This document shows, piece after piece, positions 36,882-45,741 of a DNA stretch of 64,000 bases (positions within the stretch are counted from its first letter, which is position 1; each line of letters opens with the position of its first letter). The stretch covers positions 62,001-126,000 of the forward strand of contig NZ_JANHJQ010000001.1 of the NCBI RefSeq assembly GCF_024609785.1. Reading direction: 5' to 3'. The notes under the pieces were generated by a model. That model was not told the origin of the DNA and did no database searches. It saw nothing but the letters and a program-made list of their open reading frames with translations. The stretch comes from Pseudalkalibacillus decolorationis. GTDB taxonomy: Bacteria > Bacillota > Bacilli > Bacillales > Fictibacillaceae. A program made the position numbers and the translations under genes.

Positions 36882-36909
36882 GTAAGCCCGTACAATGTAC
36901 AAGGCTTAC
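36882..36909 (-). terminator. hairpin after kduD
   Basis: GTAAGCC pairs with GGCTTAC, with an inner GTAC/GTAC pairing. T-richness after the stem is modest (ATTTAT), so this may be a partial terminator. Confidence 0.55.
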
Positions 36910-36924
36910 TCTCGTCTTATTTTG

Positions 36925-37686
36925 TTATCTTGCAAGCCAACCACCATCAACGACTAATGTATGACCATTTACATAATCGGATGCCGATGCTAGAAAGATT
37001 GCCGCACCGACTAAGTCATCCGGTTGTCCCCAACGTCCTGTTGGTATACGGGATAAAATTGATTCGTTTCGTTCTGTATCCTCACGGATGGCCTGCGTAT
37101 TATTGGTCGCAATGTAACCGGGAGCGATTGCGTTCACTTGAACTCCTGCCGATGCCCATTCATTAGCAAACGCCTTTGTCAGTCCAGAAACGGCATGCTT
37201 GCTCGCCGTATAAGCCGGAACAAAAACTCCTCCCTGAAAAGATAATAATGAAGCAATGTTAATAACTTTACCTTGTTTACGTTTTAACATATTTTTGGAA
37301 ACTTCCTGTGTCAATACAAACACAGCATTTAAATTCGTATTAATCACATCGTTCCAATCGTGCTGTGAATAATCAACAGCTTGTTGACGCCTGATAATAC
37401 CGGCATTATTCACTAATATATCAATTTGGTAATCTGATAGAAGAGCATCATATTTCTCTTTGATTGAATCAATTTGGGACAAATCAATGATTACTTGATG
37501 GGAAACACCGTCGGCTTGTTCAATGATATCGGCTGTTTCTTGTAAGTTATCACGATGTCCTAGCAAAATAACCTCTGCGCCAGCTCTAGCGTATCCAACC
37601 GCAATGGACTGGCCGATACCTGTCGACGCACCCGTGACAAGTGCTGTTTTTCCTGATAATGAAAACATCGATTGTAAGAAGCTCAT
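36925..37686 (-). CDS. kduD: 2-deoxy-D-gluconate 3-dehydrogenase / DKII reductase KduD
   Basis: The 253-residue short-chain dehydrogenase has TGASTGIG (residues about 19-26), NNAG and the catalytic AYTASK. The family end 'GHTLVVDGGWLAR' is typical of KduD. KduD reduces 2,5-diketo-3-deoxygluconate to 2-keto-3-deoxygluconate. It follows kduI by 13 bases. I start at the ATG after AGAGGGGACC, one codon inside the maximal frame. Confidence 0.93.
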   Translation of the reverse strand: MSFLQSMFSLSGKTALVTGASTGIGQSIAVGYARAGAEVILLGHRDNLQETADIIEQADGVSHQVIIDLSQIDSIKEKYDALLSDYQIDILVNNAGIIRRQQAVDYSQHDWNDVINTNLNAVFVLTQEVSKNMLKRKQGKVINIASLLSFQGGVFVPAYTASKHAVSGLTKAFANEWASAGVQVNAIAPGYIATNNTQAIREDTERNESILSRIPTGRWGQPDDLVGAAIFLASASDYVNGHTLVVDGGWLAR

Positions 37687-37699
37687 CAAAAGGTCCCCT

Positions 37700-38530
37700 C
37701 TACTTTAAATCCTTCATATCGATAAAGTCCATATCGGCAAATGTATAATTTTCCCCTGCCATTGCCCAAATAAACGTATAGTTGCTTGTTCCGACTCCGG
37801 AATGAATCGACCACGCTGGAGAAATGGCGACTTGTTCATTTTTAACAAGGAGATGTCTTGTCTCTTTCGGTTCACCCATGAAATGGAACACACGTCCTTC
37901 TTCTGGCATATCAAAATAGAAATAAATTTCACTGCGTCTGTCGTGAATATGTGCAGGCATTGTATTCCACATGTTGTTCGGTTCAAGTAACGTTATTCCT
38001 AACATCAATTGACAGCTTTGGATTCCATCCGCATGAATGTATTTGTAAATGGTACGTTCATTTGATTGTTGAATGGAACCGAGATGGTCCGGTACTGCAT
38101 CTTCAATGGCAATTTTGCGAGTTTCGTATTCTTTATGAGCTAGTGTTGAGACAAGGTAAAATCGGGCTGGTGAACTGGAAGCTTCACTTTTGAATGACAC
38201 TTCTCTTTTTCCAAGTCCAATATAGAGACAATCTCTTTTGTATAATGTATAGATTTCACCCTCTACTTTCACGATTCCTGGTCCGCCGACATTAATGATA
38301 CCGATTTCACGTCGTTCAAGAAAATAATCTGTTTTTAACATGTCCTTCGCTTCCAAAACAAGTTCATTTTTTACGGGTACTGCGCCACCGATGACAATTC
38401 GATCCTCATGTGTGTATACCATATTCAGTTCATCTTTAACAAACAAATTCTCCACCAAAAATCGCTCTCGCAATTTTTCCGTCGTAAACTGTTTTACTTC
38501 GTTTGGATTTTCAGCATATCTATTTTCCAT
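37700..38530 (-). CDS. kduI: 5-keto-4-deoxyuronate isomerase KduI
   Basis: The 276-residue cupin protein carries the zinc ligands His, His and Glu in 'AHIHDRRSEIYFYF', plus a His in SIHSGVG, with the same HxH(x4)E spacing as the E. coli enzyme. The hexamer-type N-terminus RYAENPNEVKQFTTEKLR is conserved. It isomerises 4-deoxy-L-threo-5-hexosulose uronate, the product of GH88 or oligouronide action. It is the first gene of the island operon on the minus strand, with AAGGAGGG before the ATG. Confidence 0.95.
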   Translation of the reverse strand: MENRYAENPNEVKQFTTEKLRERFLVENLFVKDELNMVYTHEDRIVIGGAVPVKNELVLEAKDMLKTDYFLERREIGIINVGGPGIVKVEGEIYTLYKRDCLYIGLGKREVSFKSEASSSPARFYLVSTLAHKEYETRKIAIEDAVPDHLGSIQQSNERTIYKYIHADGIQSCQLMLGITLLEPNNMWNTMPAHIHDRRSEIYFYFDMPEEGRVFHFMGEPKETRHLLVKNEQVAISPAWSIHSGVGTSNYTFIWAMAGENYTFADMDFIDMKDLK

Positions 38531-38633
38531 CAAAATCCCTCCTTATATAGTTGATTACTTGTTTAATAGATTTCTAGACGTCACAATTTACAAAAGTATG
38601 TCTTTGTTATCTTCTTTTTAATTGTCGTAATTT

Positions 38634-38660
38634 CCGTTTATGTTCGTTTATATCCGTTTT
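38634..38660. promoter_or_regulatory. three CGTTT direct repeats, candidate DeoR-type operator
   Basis: CGTTT occurs at 38635, 38645 and 38655, exactly 10 bp apart, within CCGTTTATGTTCGTTTATAT and the following CCGTTTT. DeoR-family repressors often recognise TTCGTTT-type tandem sites. It lies about 105-130 bp upstream of kduI, and the island encodes one DeoR-type protein. Confidence 0.5.
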
Positions 38661-38773
38661 GGTTTATTAATAGATAATAGCAAATACAGGCACATCTTTC
38701 AAGATAATTTTAAATTTTCGAAAATAATATATCTGTTTATCCCGTTCCTGCTGATAGAACTTAAAGGGAATAC

Positions 38774-38817
38774 AAAAAAACTGACTCGAAAGCCAAGAGC
38801 TTTCCTGAGTCAGTTTT
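38774..38817 (-). terminator. terminator of pbpA
   Basis: AAAACTGACTC with inner GAAAGC pairs with GCTTTC and GAGTCAGTTTT, and a T-run follows on the minus strand. It marks the right-hand limit of conserved chromosome next to the island. Confidence 0.93.
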
Positions 38818-38829
38818 CACGAGTTCTAT

Positions 38830-40869
38830 TTATTCTTGGTTTTTAAGATCTTCTTTTGACGATTTATTCTCAAGCAAATCCTTTGTATGCCCTTTTTCTT
38901 TTAATTCAAAATAGGCATCTAAAATGTCTCGACCAATCAAGTTATTAATACTGCCTTCTTCTGCAAAAGGTACAACAACTGCAAATGCCACCTCGGGTTT
39001 GTCATAAGGAGCATAGCCAACAAGGGTTAAGTTATAGGAATCCTTATATTCTGCCGTTCCTGTTTTTCCAGCAGCAACATACCCTTCGACATCTTTAAAC
39101 GCATCATAAGCAGTTCCTTCTTTCGTATTCATAACCATCCAAAGTCCTTTTTGGACGCGTTCGATCCAATCTTGTTTCATATCAATGCGATTTAATACAT
39201 TTGGTTCAAACTCGGATACAATTTCTCCTAATTGGTCTGATCCTGCTTTTGGTTTACGTACACCATTCAACAGATGTGGCTGCATACGATAACCATCATT
39301 TGCGACCGTCGAAATATATTGAGCCATTTGCATCGGGGTATACGTGTCAAACTGACCGATTCCCATATCCATCAAGTTTCCAAGTGCCTGGACCCCTCCG
39401 TTATACCCATCATCCTCATAAGGGAGATCAATACCCGTTGGAACACCAAGGCCAAATTGATTAAAGTAATACCGCATTGTTCGGTAAGATTCTGCTGGAT
39501 TGTGGAAGCCTTCCTTTTCATTAAAATCATATCCGCCAATTCTCATTGCGATTCGGAACATGTATACGTTTGAAGACATTTGCAGTGCTTCAAGGTCGTT
39601 TACATATCCCATATTCTTATATGATTTCTTAACATCTGTTCCTGGGAGCTTTAACGGCGTATCATAAAGAACCGTTCCAGGTTTAATTACACCTGTTTGA
39701 TAACCAGTTAGGACTGTTGCTGCTTTAACAGTTGACCCCATTGGATACTGATTATAGACGTTTCCAAATGGGACATTTCGAAACTCTCCGTCCTCTAATT
39801 TCTTACCGACCATCGAATAAATTTCGCCATTTTGTGGATTCATCATTACGACGTAAGCACTTTTCAGTTGATTGTTGGCGGGAATTTGTCTTGCTTCTAA
39901 GATTCGCTTTTCAACGATCTCTCCCACTTTCTGTTGAAGTTCCATATCAACAGTTAGAATGACATCTAGCCCTCTTTCGCCCTCCGTTTTAATCGGTTTG
40001 TCTATAGGATTACCTGCTTTATCGGTTGTATATTGAATTTTCGTCTTTGTCCCACGGAGAATAGATTCATATTGCTCCTCAAGGAAGCTAGTTCCGACGA
40101 GGTCATTCCGATCTCTTCCTTCCAGAACATAACCTTTCACGAGGTCTTTTGGAATTTGCCCTACTTGACCAAAGATCGATTTTAATGTGTCACCGTATGG
40201 ATATGTTCGGGTTGTATCAGGTTTAATGTCAACTGCCCCGTTAAATTCTTCTAGGTGTTCACTAATTACCGCAATTTCCTTTGGTGTCGCTCCCATTTTT
40301 ATACGCTGTGGCGTCATCGCATACCCACTGATCATTTTACGCCATATTGCCGCTATTTCTTGTTCTTCTTTCGTAAGCGCTATTTTATCAGCGTTGAGGC
40401 GGTCGATAACAAGATTATATTCGTCTGAATCATCAAGCTTTTCACGCTCTTTTTCAGTGAGCAATTGACGATATACTTTTTCAGCATCCGCCTTAAATGT
40501 TAAATAGAAATCTTTTTTATCTCTCTTTGTTAAGCTCTCCGTGTCTTTTTCAATATATTTGGAAAGCTTTTCAGCTGTTTCATAAATTTCTTCCGGTTCG
40601 GCTTGGTTCGATCGAGTATAAGTAACAGAAAATACCGGTTCATTATCCACAACTACTCTTCCATAACGATCATACATTTTCCCTCGCGGTGCATCTAACT
40701 TCGCTGTAATATTTTCTGTTCGCTCTGCTTCTGCTTTAAAAGAGCTACCATGAACGATTTGCACAACCCCTAATCTTAAAATCAAGGCAGAAAACAGCAA
40801 AAACACTGCAAGGAAGAGAATATTTAGGCGAAAATGAACATGGCTTTTCTTTTTCTTTTGTATTTCCAT
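38830..40869 (-). CDS. pbpA: class B penicillin-binding protein 2 (PBP2A-type transpeptidase)
   Basis: I start at the ATG after AGGAGAGG (679 residues). A basic cytoplasmic stretch and one membrane anchor (about 18-40) are followed by the pedestal domain. The transpeptidase domain has motifs STVK (YPMGSTVKAA), SSN (MSSNVYMF) and KTGT (AAGKTGTAEY). It crosslinks side-wall peptidoglycan and maintains rod shape. In B. subtilis pbpA lies immediately upstream of pstS; here the uronate island separates them. Confidence 0.92.
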   Translation of the reverse strand: MEIQKKKKSHVHFRLNILFLAVFLLFSALILRLGVVQIVHGSSFKAEAERTENITAKLDAPRGKMYDRYGRVVVDNEPVFSVTYTRSNQAEPEEIYETAEKLSKYIEKDTESLTKRDKKDFYLTFKADAEKVYRQLLTEKEREKLDDSDEYNLVIDRLNADKIALTKEEQEIAAIWRKMISGYAMTPQRIKMGATPKEIAVISEHLEEFNGAVDIKPDTTRTYPYGDTLKSIFGQVGQIPKDLVKGYVLEGRDRNDLVGTSFLEEQYESILRGTKTKIQYTTDKAGNPIDKPIKTEGERGLDVILTVDMELQQKVGEIVEKRILEARQIPANNQLKSAYVVMMNPQNGEIYSMVGKKLEDGEFRNVPFGNVYNQYPMGSTVKAATVLTGYQTGVIKPGTVLYDTPLKLPGTDVKKSYKNMGYVNDLEALQMSSNVYMFRIAMRIGGYDFNEKEGFHNPAESYRTMRYYFNQFGLGVPTGIDLPYEDDGYNGGVQALGNLMDMGIGQFDTYTPMQMAQYISTVANDGYRMQPHLLNGVRKPKAGSDQLGEIVSEFEPNVLNRIDMKQDWIERVQKGLWMVMNTKEGTAYDAFKDVEGYVAAGKTGTAEYKDSYNLTLVGYAPYDKPEVAFAVVVPFAEEGSINNLIGRDILDAYFELKEKGHTKDLLENKSSKEDLKNQE

Positions 40870-40974
40870 ATTTCCTCTCCTACTTATGTAAATAGACACC
40901 CCTAAATAGGTGCCTGATTATGAGCAATCACGAATGTTATTGTAACGTAATTTCGTCTTAAAAAAAAGAAAAAC

Positions 40975-42240
40975 TTAGTTGTTGTTTGAACCATTTTCGT
41001 TCGATAGTACAACTTTATTATCAGATAAGGGTGGAAGGTGAATCGAACGAATACAGAAGTAAATTAAAAAGTGACCAATTCCGACGATTGGAAGTAAGTA
41101 CGGTATACTCTCTGCTCCGTTAAAAATCGTAATCGTCAAGATGAACAAAACAATGGATGTAATTCTTCCGATATTTAGAAAGACCTCTCTAACAACGATG
41201 TATTCAATCCTCATTTCCTTCGCATTCCAACTTCTACCTATAATATCATAAGTCAATGAAATATAAGGTACAAGAAGAATTGGATACGCAATGGATATAA
41301 TAACTCCATACGTCATTAGCTTTGCAAATGTTAGATCAAACAGAATCAGGGCAAGGGAAGCATAAAGAATGATTCCTCCGACAAAGATCGCTTTTTTACG
41401 ATTAGCAGCCTTAATGTATCGGGTAGCTACATAATAAGCTACAAAGGATACTGCTGAATTTACAAGCCCAAAGGTACCTAGTGCGAGTTCACTGTTCGTT
41501 GTAATAAACACCCAAACAACAATGACAAATATAAAGGTTCCCTCACGTAATCCTTGAAAAAAATGAGCGTATAAGATTCGATTCCAACTGTGATTCCGCT
41601 TACGTTCTTCAAATACTTTTGAGAACGAAAAGATTCCTTTTGCCGTTCGTCGACTTAACATAAAACTAATCAAAACAGCTGCAAAAAAAAGTGTCAAAGA
41701 AATAGCAAAAATCGTTTTATACCCAATTAACTGATCCATACGAGTGATAATCCAACCTGCTAAAAATGGACCTACCATTCCACCGAATGATGCCAGTAAA
41801 CCAAGAAATCCATTAAAAAAGTCACGTGTATCCGGTTCTGTGATTTCAAAAGTTAATACATTAAAAGCTAACCAATAGAAACCCATACCGACACCAAGTA
41901 AAGCCCCCAGCAGGATTAAAAACTGCTCTGCTTGATCGCCCAGTAAAAGGACGGTTAAGTAAAAGATCGATAAGCTGATCACTCCGAGTCTCAACACAAT
42001 TACTCGATCGATTCGTTTAGCTAACCGTCCGGCTAGAACAAAAGTAAGAGGCTGAAAAATGACAATTGATAAGTTATAAATCGCAATATCGATAAATTGA
42101 CCAGATTGTTTCCAGAGAAATACGTTAACAAATGTATTTGATAAAGCAATACTAAGTGAATAAAGACCGCCGATGATTAATAACATCAAAAGGTCTTTCG
42201 TTAACTCCATATTACCCATCATTTTCTGAAGTGCTTTCAT
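40975..42240 (-). CDS. yqgE: major facilitator superfamily transporter (YqgE-like)
   Basis: The 421-residue protein has about twelve hydrophobic segments and a basic cytoplasmic loop (RLAKRIDR) after the second pair, as in MFS carriers. The centre loop (about 195-215, SRRTAKGIFSFSKVFEERKR) is long and basic. It precedes pbpA by about 105 bases in the same direction, the position of yqgE in B. subtilis. The substrate is unknown. GGGGAG lies before the ATG. Confidence 0.85.
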   Translation of the reverse strand: MKALQKMMGNMELTKDLLMLLIIGGLYSLSIALSNTFVNVFLWKQSGQFIDIAIYNLSIVIFQPLTFVLAGRLAKRIDRVIVLRLGVISLSIFYLTVLLLGDQAEQFLILLGALLGVGMGFYWLAFNVLTFEITEPDTRDFFNGFLGLLASFGGMVGPFLAGWIITRMDQLIGYKTIFAISLTLFFAAVLISFMLSRRTAKGIFSFSKVFEERKRNHSWNRILYAHFFQGLREGTFIFVIVVWVFITTNSELALGTFGLVNSAVSFVAYYVATRYIKAANRKKAIFVGGIILYASLALILFDLTFAKLMTYGVIISIAYPILLVPYISLTYDIIGRSWNAKEMRIEYIVVREVFLNIGRITSIVLFILTITIFNGAESIPYLLPIVGIGHFLIYFCIRSIHLPPLSDNKVVLSNENGSNNN

Positions 42241-42373
42241 ATTATCGTCTCCCCTTTATTCAACCCTAGTTTTCCATAAACCAATTTCGTTATTCGAAAA
42301 TCATTGTTTGTTTAAATTTTGATTTGTTCATTTGGGTTTAGGAAAGGATGGTACTAAGGAGGCGAGATAGAGC

Positions 42374-42760
42374 ATGTATCAATTTTTAGTACAACATGAT
42401 AGGAACAAACACAACTGGAATGAGCTTACGCTATACATGAAGGAGGTGTTTGAAAAAAAGGGGATGTTATGTATCGTAAATAACTTTTTTGAGGAGCGGT
42501 GGATTGAAATGGTGGTTGGGAGCAATAAAATTGAACTTTTTTATCAAGAAGGAGATACCGTTCTTATATCAAATGAAGATATTGATGAAGGAAACGTTGT
42601 TTTGGACTTTTGTTTAGCAAAATTATTATCAAACGGAAACACCATTCGTTTATTGCACTTGTCTAATTTTTATCCATACGTAAAAAAAATAAACACCTCG
42701 ATGAGAAAGAATTCCCATTCGAGGTGTCAGCCTAAACTAAATTACTTAGCGTTATTGTAA
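42374..42760 (+). CDS. small hypothetical protein
   Basis: This 128-residue protein starts after AAGGAGG and converges on sodA. Its stop lies 19 bases inside the sodA 3' end, and its last 25 codons run through the sodA terminator. The first 100 residues look like a small alpha/beta cytosolic protein ([16 protein letters not shown]..., [12 protein letters not shown]). I do not recognise it. The odd C-terminal tail suggests a stop codon may have been lost. Confidence 0.55.
   Translation: MYQFLVQHDRNKHNWNELTLYMKEVFEKKGMLCIVNNFFEERWIEMVVGSNKIELFYQEGDTVLISNEDIDEGNVVLDFCLAKLLSNGNTIRLLHLSNFYPYVKKINTSMRKNSHSRCQPKLNYLALL
42692..42727 (-). terminator. terminator of sodA
   Basis: On the minus strand GACACCTCGAAT pairs with AT(C)GAGGTGTT, followed by a T-rich run (TTTATTTTTTT). 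It begins 15 bases after the sodA stop. Confidence 0.88.
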
Positions 42761-43353
42761 TGCTTTGTAACAGCATCCCAGTTTACAACGTTCCAGAACG
42801 CTGAGATGTAATCTGGACGGCGGTTTTGGTAGTTCAGGTAATAAGCGTGCTCCCAAACATCAAGACCAAGAACTGGAGTCTTTCCATCCATTAAAGGAGT
42901 GTCTTGGTTTGGAGTACTTGTTACTTCAAGCTCACCATTGTTTACGACAAGCCAAGCCCAACCAGATCCAAAACGTGTTGCAGCTGCATTTGCAAATTCT
43001 TCTTTAAATTTGTCAAAGCTTCCAAATTTAGAATTAATCGCATCTGCCAATTCACCTGTAGGCTCTCCGCCACCATTCGGACTCAAGATGTTCCAGAAGA
43101 ATGTGTGGTTAGCGTGCCCTCCACCGTTGTTACGTACTGCTGTACGAATGTTTTCAGGAACTGCATCAAGTTTGGCAACAAGTGCTTCTACGTCATTGTC
43201 TTGTAGATCATTGTGTCCCTCGAGTGCTGCATTCAATTTTGTAACATATGTGTTATGGTGCTTCCCGTGATGGATTTCCATTGTTTTTGCATCAATGTGT
43301 GGTTCTAGTGCATTTACTTCGTAAGGTAATGCAGGTAATTCGTATTTAGCCAA
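42742..43353 (-). CDS. sodA: manganese superoxide dismutase SodA
   Basis: The true start is a TTG directly after AAGGAGGAGATTCAC, giving (M)[12 protein letters not shown] and 203 residues, the usual SodA length; the frame reaches 25 codons further but without support. The metal ligands are visible: His in MEIHHGKHH, His in [10 protein letters not shown], and Asp and His in [12 protein letters not shown]. Gly and Gln residues around GGGHANH and QDTPLM fit a Mn-type enzyme. It removes superoxide in the cytosol. Confidence 0.97.
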   Translation of the reverse strand: MAKYELPALPYEVNALEPHIDAKTMEIHHGKHHNTYVTKLNAALEGHNDLQDNDVEALVAKLDAVPENIRTAVRNNGGGHANHTFFWNILSPNGGGEPTGELADAINSKFGSFDKFKEEFANAAATRFGSGWAWLVVNNGELEVTSTPNQDTPLMDGKTPVLGLDVWEHAYYLNYQNRRPDYISAFWNVVNWDAVTKHYNNAK

Positions 43354-43521
43354 GTGAATCTCCTCCTTATATAATATGTAATCTGTTTTGAACACCATTG
43401 TCGGTGTCTCCATTTCTAACAATATCAAATTTACCCTCAGGATTCAATTTTTAAACACTACGTGCCTTAGATAGAATGTTTGAAGGTTAAAATATTGCGT
43501 TTGCGGGACTTTTTTACTATG

Positions 43522-43600
43522 CGTGGCCGAAATATCGTGTTCCGTGACCGAATTATCTCATTTCGTGGCCGATATCTTCCCCCGTTGTTGAAATATTGAA
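43522..43600. repeat. short degenerate tandem repeat, about 21-bp period
   Basis: GTGGCCGAAATATC, GTGACCGAATTATC, GTGGCCGATATCTTC and GTTGTTGAAATATT start at 43522, 43544, 43565 and 43584. No protein or RNA is evident. It lies between the sodA promoter region and the end of the tRNA operon. Confidence 0.7.
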
Positions 43601-43695
43601 CCTAAATTATTTTGATAAGGTATCTATTCCTCCAAAATACCAGTTATGAGAGTTTATAAGCAATTTAAAGAAGTTTTGATTACATTTTGACCCGT

Positions 43696-43789
43696 TAAAG
43701 AAAACTTGGCTAACGCCAAGCCTTAGCGCTGGCGATCGCCTTAGTTGCACTTATACTATAGAAAGTATTTTTATACTTTCTTAACGTAA
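43696..43789. repeat. interspersed repeat, locus 2 (AACTTGGC type)
   Basis: AAGAAAACTTGGCTAACGCC begins the element. It ends with the hairpin AGAAAGTAT-TTTT-ATACTTTCT and TTAACG. The same module is found at 1073 and 62506. Confidence 0.85.
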
Positions 43790-43796
43790 AAAAACA

Positions 43797-43822
43797 AAAA
43801 AACTTCTTTTTTAGAAGAAGTT
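43797..43822 (-). terminator. terminator of the tRNA operon
   Basis: AACTTCTTC pairs with GAAGAAGTT-type sequence around TAAAA, with T7 following on the minus strand, nine bases after tRNA-Phe. Confidence 0.88.
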
Positions 43823-43830
43823 AAATAAAG

Positions 43831-43906
<76 letters not shown>

Positions 43907-43936
43907 ATATGAAGTTTAGTCATGTTCGTCGGTTCC

Positions 43937-44036
43937 CTGTCCCTTTCTCTACTTGTTTATGCTACCGATGTTGGTTGTGTCGGGACAACTCGCTGATTAT
44001 TCAACGATGAACCGCTCGTGACTGAGCTATCGAGCC
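43937..44036 (-). repeat. spacer element with truncated tRNA-Phe 5' end
   Basis: GACTGAGCTATCGAGCC at 44020-44036 repeats exactly the 5' end of the tRNA-Phe gene (43890-43906, same orientation). Between them lies a 55-bp block with CTGTCCCTTTCTCTAC and TCGGGACAA. A sister block lies at 44302-44355 upstream of tRNA-fMet. Confidence 0.85.
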
Positions 44037-44182
44037 GTATGTAATTGGTTTAACCCTAGTGGTTACTCCTGATGTTTATTGAGCCTTAGGTCTTATCGAC
44101 AATGAACATAATTTGGTTGCACCTAAAGGTACTACTACCTAAAACTAACTAAGATGTAAATTCGACGTCGTAAGTTTTAAAT

Positions 44183-44591
<409 letters not shown>

Positions 44592-44628
44592 AGCTGTGTT
44601 GATATTTCACTCATTATGATATAAAAAA

Positions 44629-44721
44629 TGGAGGAGGTAGAGGGATTCGAACCCCCGCAGGCTGTTACGCCCCTGGCGGTTTTCAAGACCGCTCCCTTCA
44701 GCCAGACTTGGGTATACCTCC
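44629..44721 (-). tRNA. tRNA-Ser (TGA)
   Basis: The 93-base class II tRNA has a long variable arm (GGGGCGTAACAGCCTGC region), anticodon TGA in CTTGAAA, and encoded CCA. The acceptor is GGAGGTA/TACCTCC. Confidence 0.96.
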
Positions 44722-44728
44722 GTATATC

Positions 44729-44805
<77 letters not shown>

Positions 44806-44830
44806 AATATATTAAGTATTTATGAATCTA

Positions 44831-44907
44831 TGGGGCGACTGATGGGAATCGAACCCACGAATGCCGGAACCACAATCCGGTGCGTTAACCACTTCGCCAC
44901 AATCGCC
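44831..44907 (-). tRNA. tRNA-His (GTG)
   Basis: The 77-base gene has anticodon GTG in ATTGTGGTT, acceptor GGCGATT, and encoded CCA. Confidence 0.96.
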
Positions 44908-44922
44908 ATTGTGAAATTTGTA

Positions 44923-44999
44923 TGGTAGCGGCGGAGGGGATCGAACCCCCGACCTCACGGGTATGAACCGTACGCTCTAGCCAGCTGAGCTACACCGCC
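44923..44999 (-). tRNA. tRNA-Met (CAT), elongator
   Basis: The 77-base gene has GGCGGTGTAGCTCAG and anticodon loop TTCATAC. It has the normal first base pair and elongator-type anticodon stem, and an encoded CCA. Confidence 0.95.
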
Positions 45000-45005
45000 A
45001 TAATA

Positions 45006-45080
45006 TGGCTCCACAGGCAGGACTCGAACCTGCGACCGATCGGTTAACAGCCGATAGCTCTACCACTGAGCTACTGTGGA
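45006..45080 (-). tRNA. tRNA-Asn (GTT)
   Basis: The 75-base gene has TCCACAGTAGCTCAG and anticodon GTT in CTGTTAA, with encoded CCA. It is the first gene of the operon. Confidence 0.96.
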
Positions 45081-45113
45081 ATAGTCTTAAAAACTTTTTT
45101 AACGACAAGTATT

Positions 45114-45142
45114 AGAATACCATTTCTAATCATCCATGTCAA
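45114..45142 (-). promoter_or_regulatory. sigma-A promoter of the tRNA operon
   Basis: On the minus strand TTGACA is followed by a 17-base spacer and TATTCT, ending 34 bases before tRNA-Asn. A consensus -35 and ideal spacing fit strong stable-RNA expression. Confidence 0.9.
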
Positions 45143-45258
45143 TACCTTTATTGATAAATTTATGTATAGTGCAAAACAGGGACAAGAACTAATATATCAT
45201 GTTATGCCCCCGTATGCAATACTAATTTTTAAACATATCCAAAAGACAATTCTACCTA

Positions 45259-45741
45259 CTATAGCACTTGAATGAAGAAATAAATAATCATTCCAACCTG
45301 AATGATAAATTTAACGGCTGTCCCACCAATAAAACCTAGCAGTGAGCCTATTCCCACCCTAATGGATTGTTTCAGGTTCCCCTTTTGATGAATCGCTTCA
45401 CCAAGTACTGCGCCAATAAATGGGCCAATAAGAATACCAATTATCGGTATGACAAAAGGACCTACAATCAGTCCGATTGTGCTCCCCCATATTGCATATT
45501 TACTACCACCGCGTTTACTTACTCCAAAATAATTACTTGCATAGTCCGTTGCATAAAGTAATAGAACAAGTATCCCCTGTATAATCCAGAACAGAATTGT
45601 GAGATCTTCAAAGCTTTCTAACCATCCATAGACAAGAAATCCACCGACTAAAAAAAGAGAAGCCGGTAAAACCGGATATATAAGCCCTATAAAGGACAAT
45701 AAAAATAATAATCCGACTACCAGCCATGTAATAAGTTCCAT
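45259..45741 (-). CDS. yqgC: DUF456 membrane protein (YqgC-like)
   Basis: The 160-residue protein has four or five hydrophobic segments with glycine-rich loops (GGSKYAIWGSTIGLIVGPF; IGILIGPFIGAVLGE), the DUF456 pattern. The function is unknown. It starts directly after the stop codon of the Na/Pi transporter gene (TAA then ATG), so the two are translationally linked. yqgC lies near sodA in B. subtilis too. Confidence 0.88.
   Translation of the reverse strand: MELITWLVVGLLFLLSFIGLIYPVLPASLFLVGGFLVYGWLESFEDLTILFWIIQGILVLLLYATDYASNYFGVSKRGGSKYAIWGSTIGLIVGPFVIPIIGILIGPFIGAVLGEAIHQKGNLKQSIRVGIGSLLGFIGGTAVKFIIQVGMIIYFFIQVL

Noticed and set aside
43354-43428. 25-codon N-terminal extension of SodA
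   Set aside because: The TTG start right after AAGGAGG gives the normal SodA N-terminus and length.
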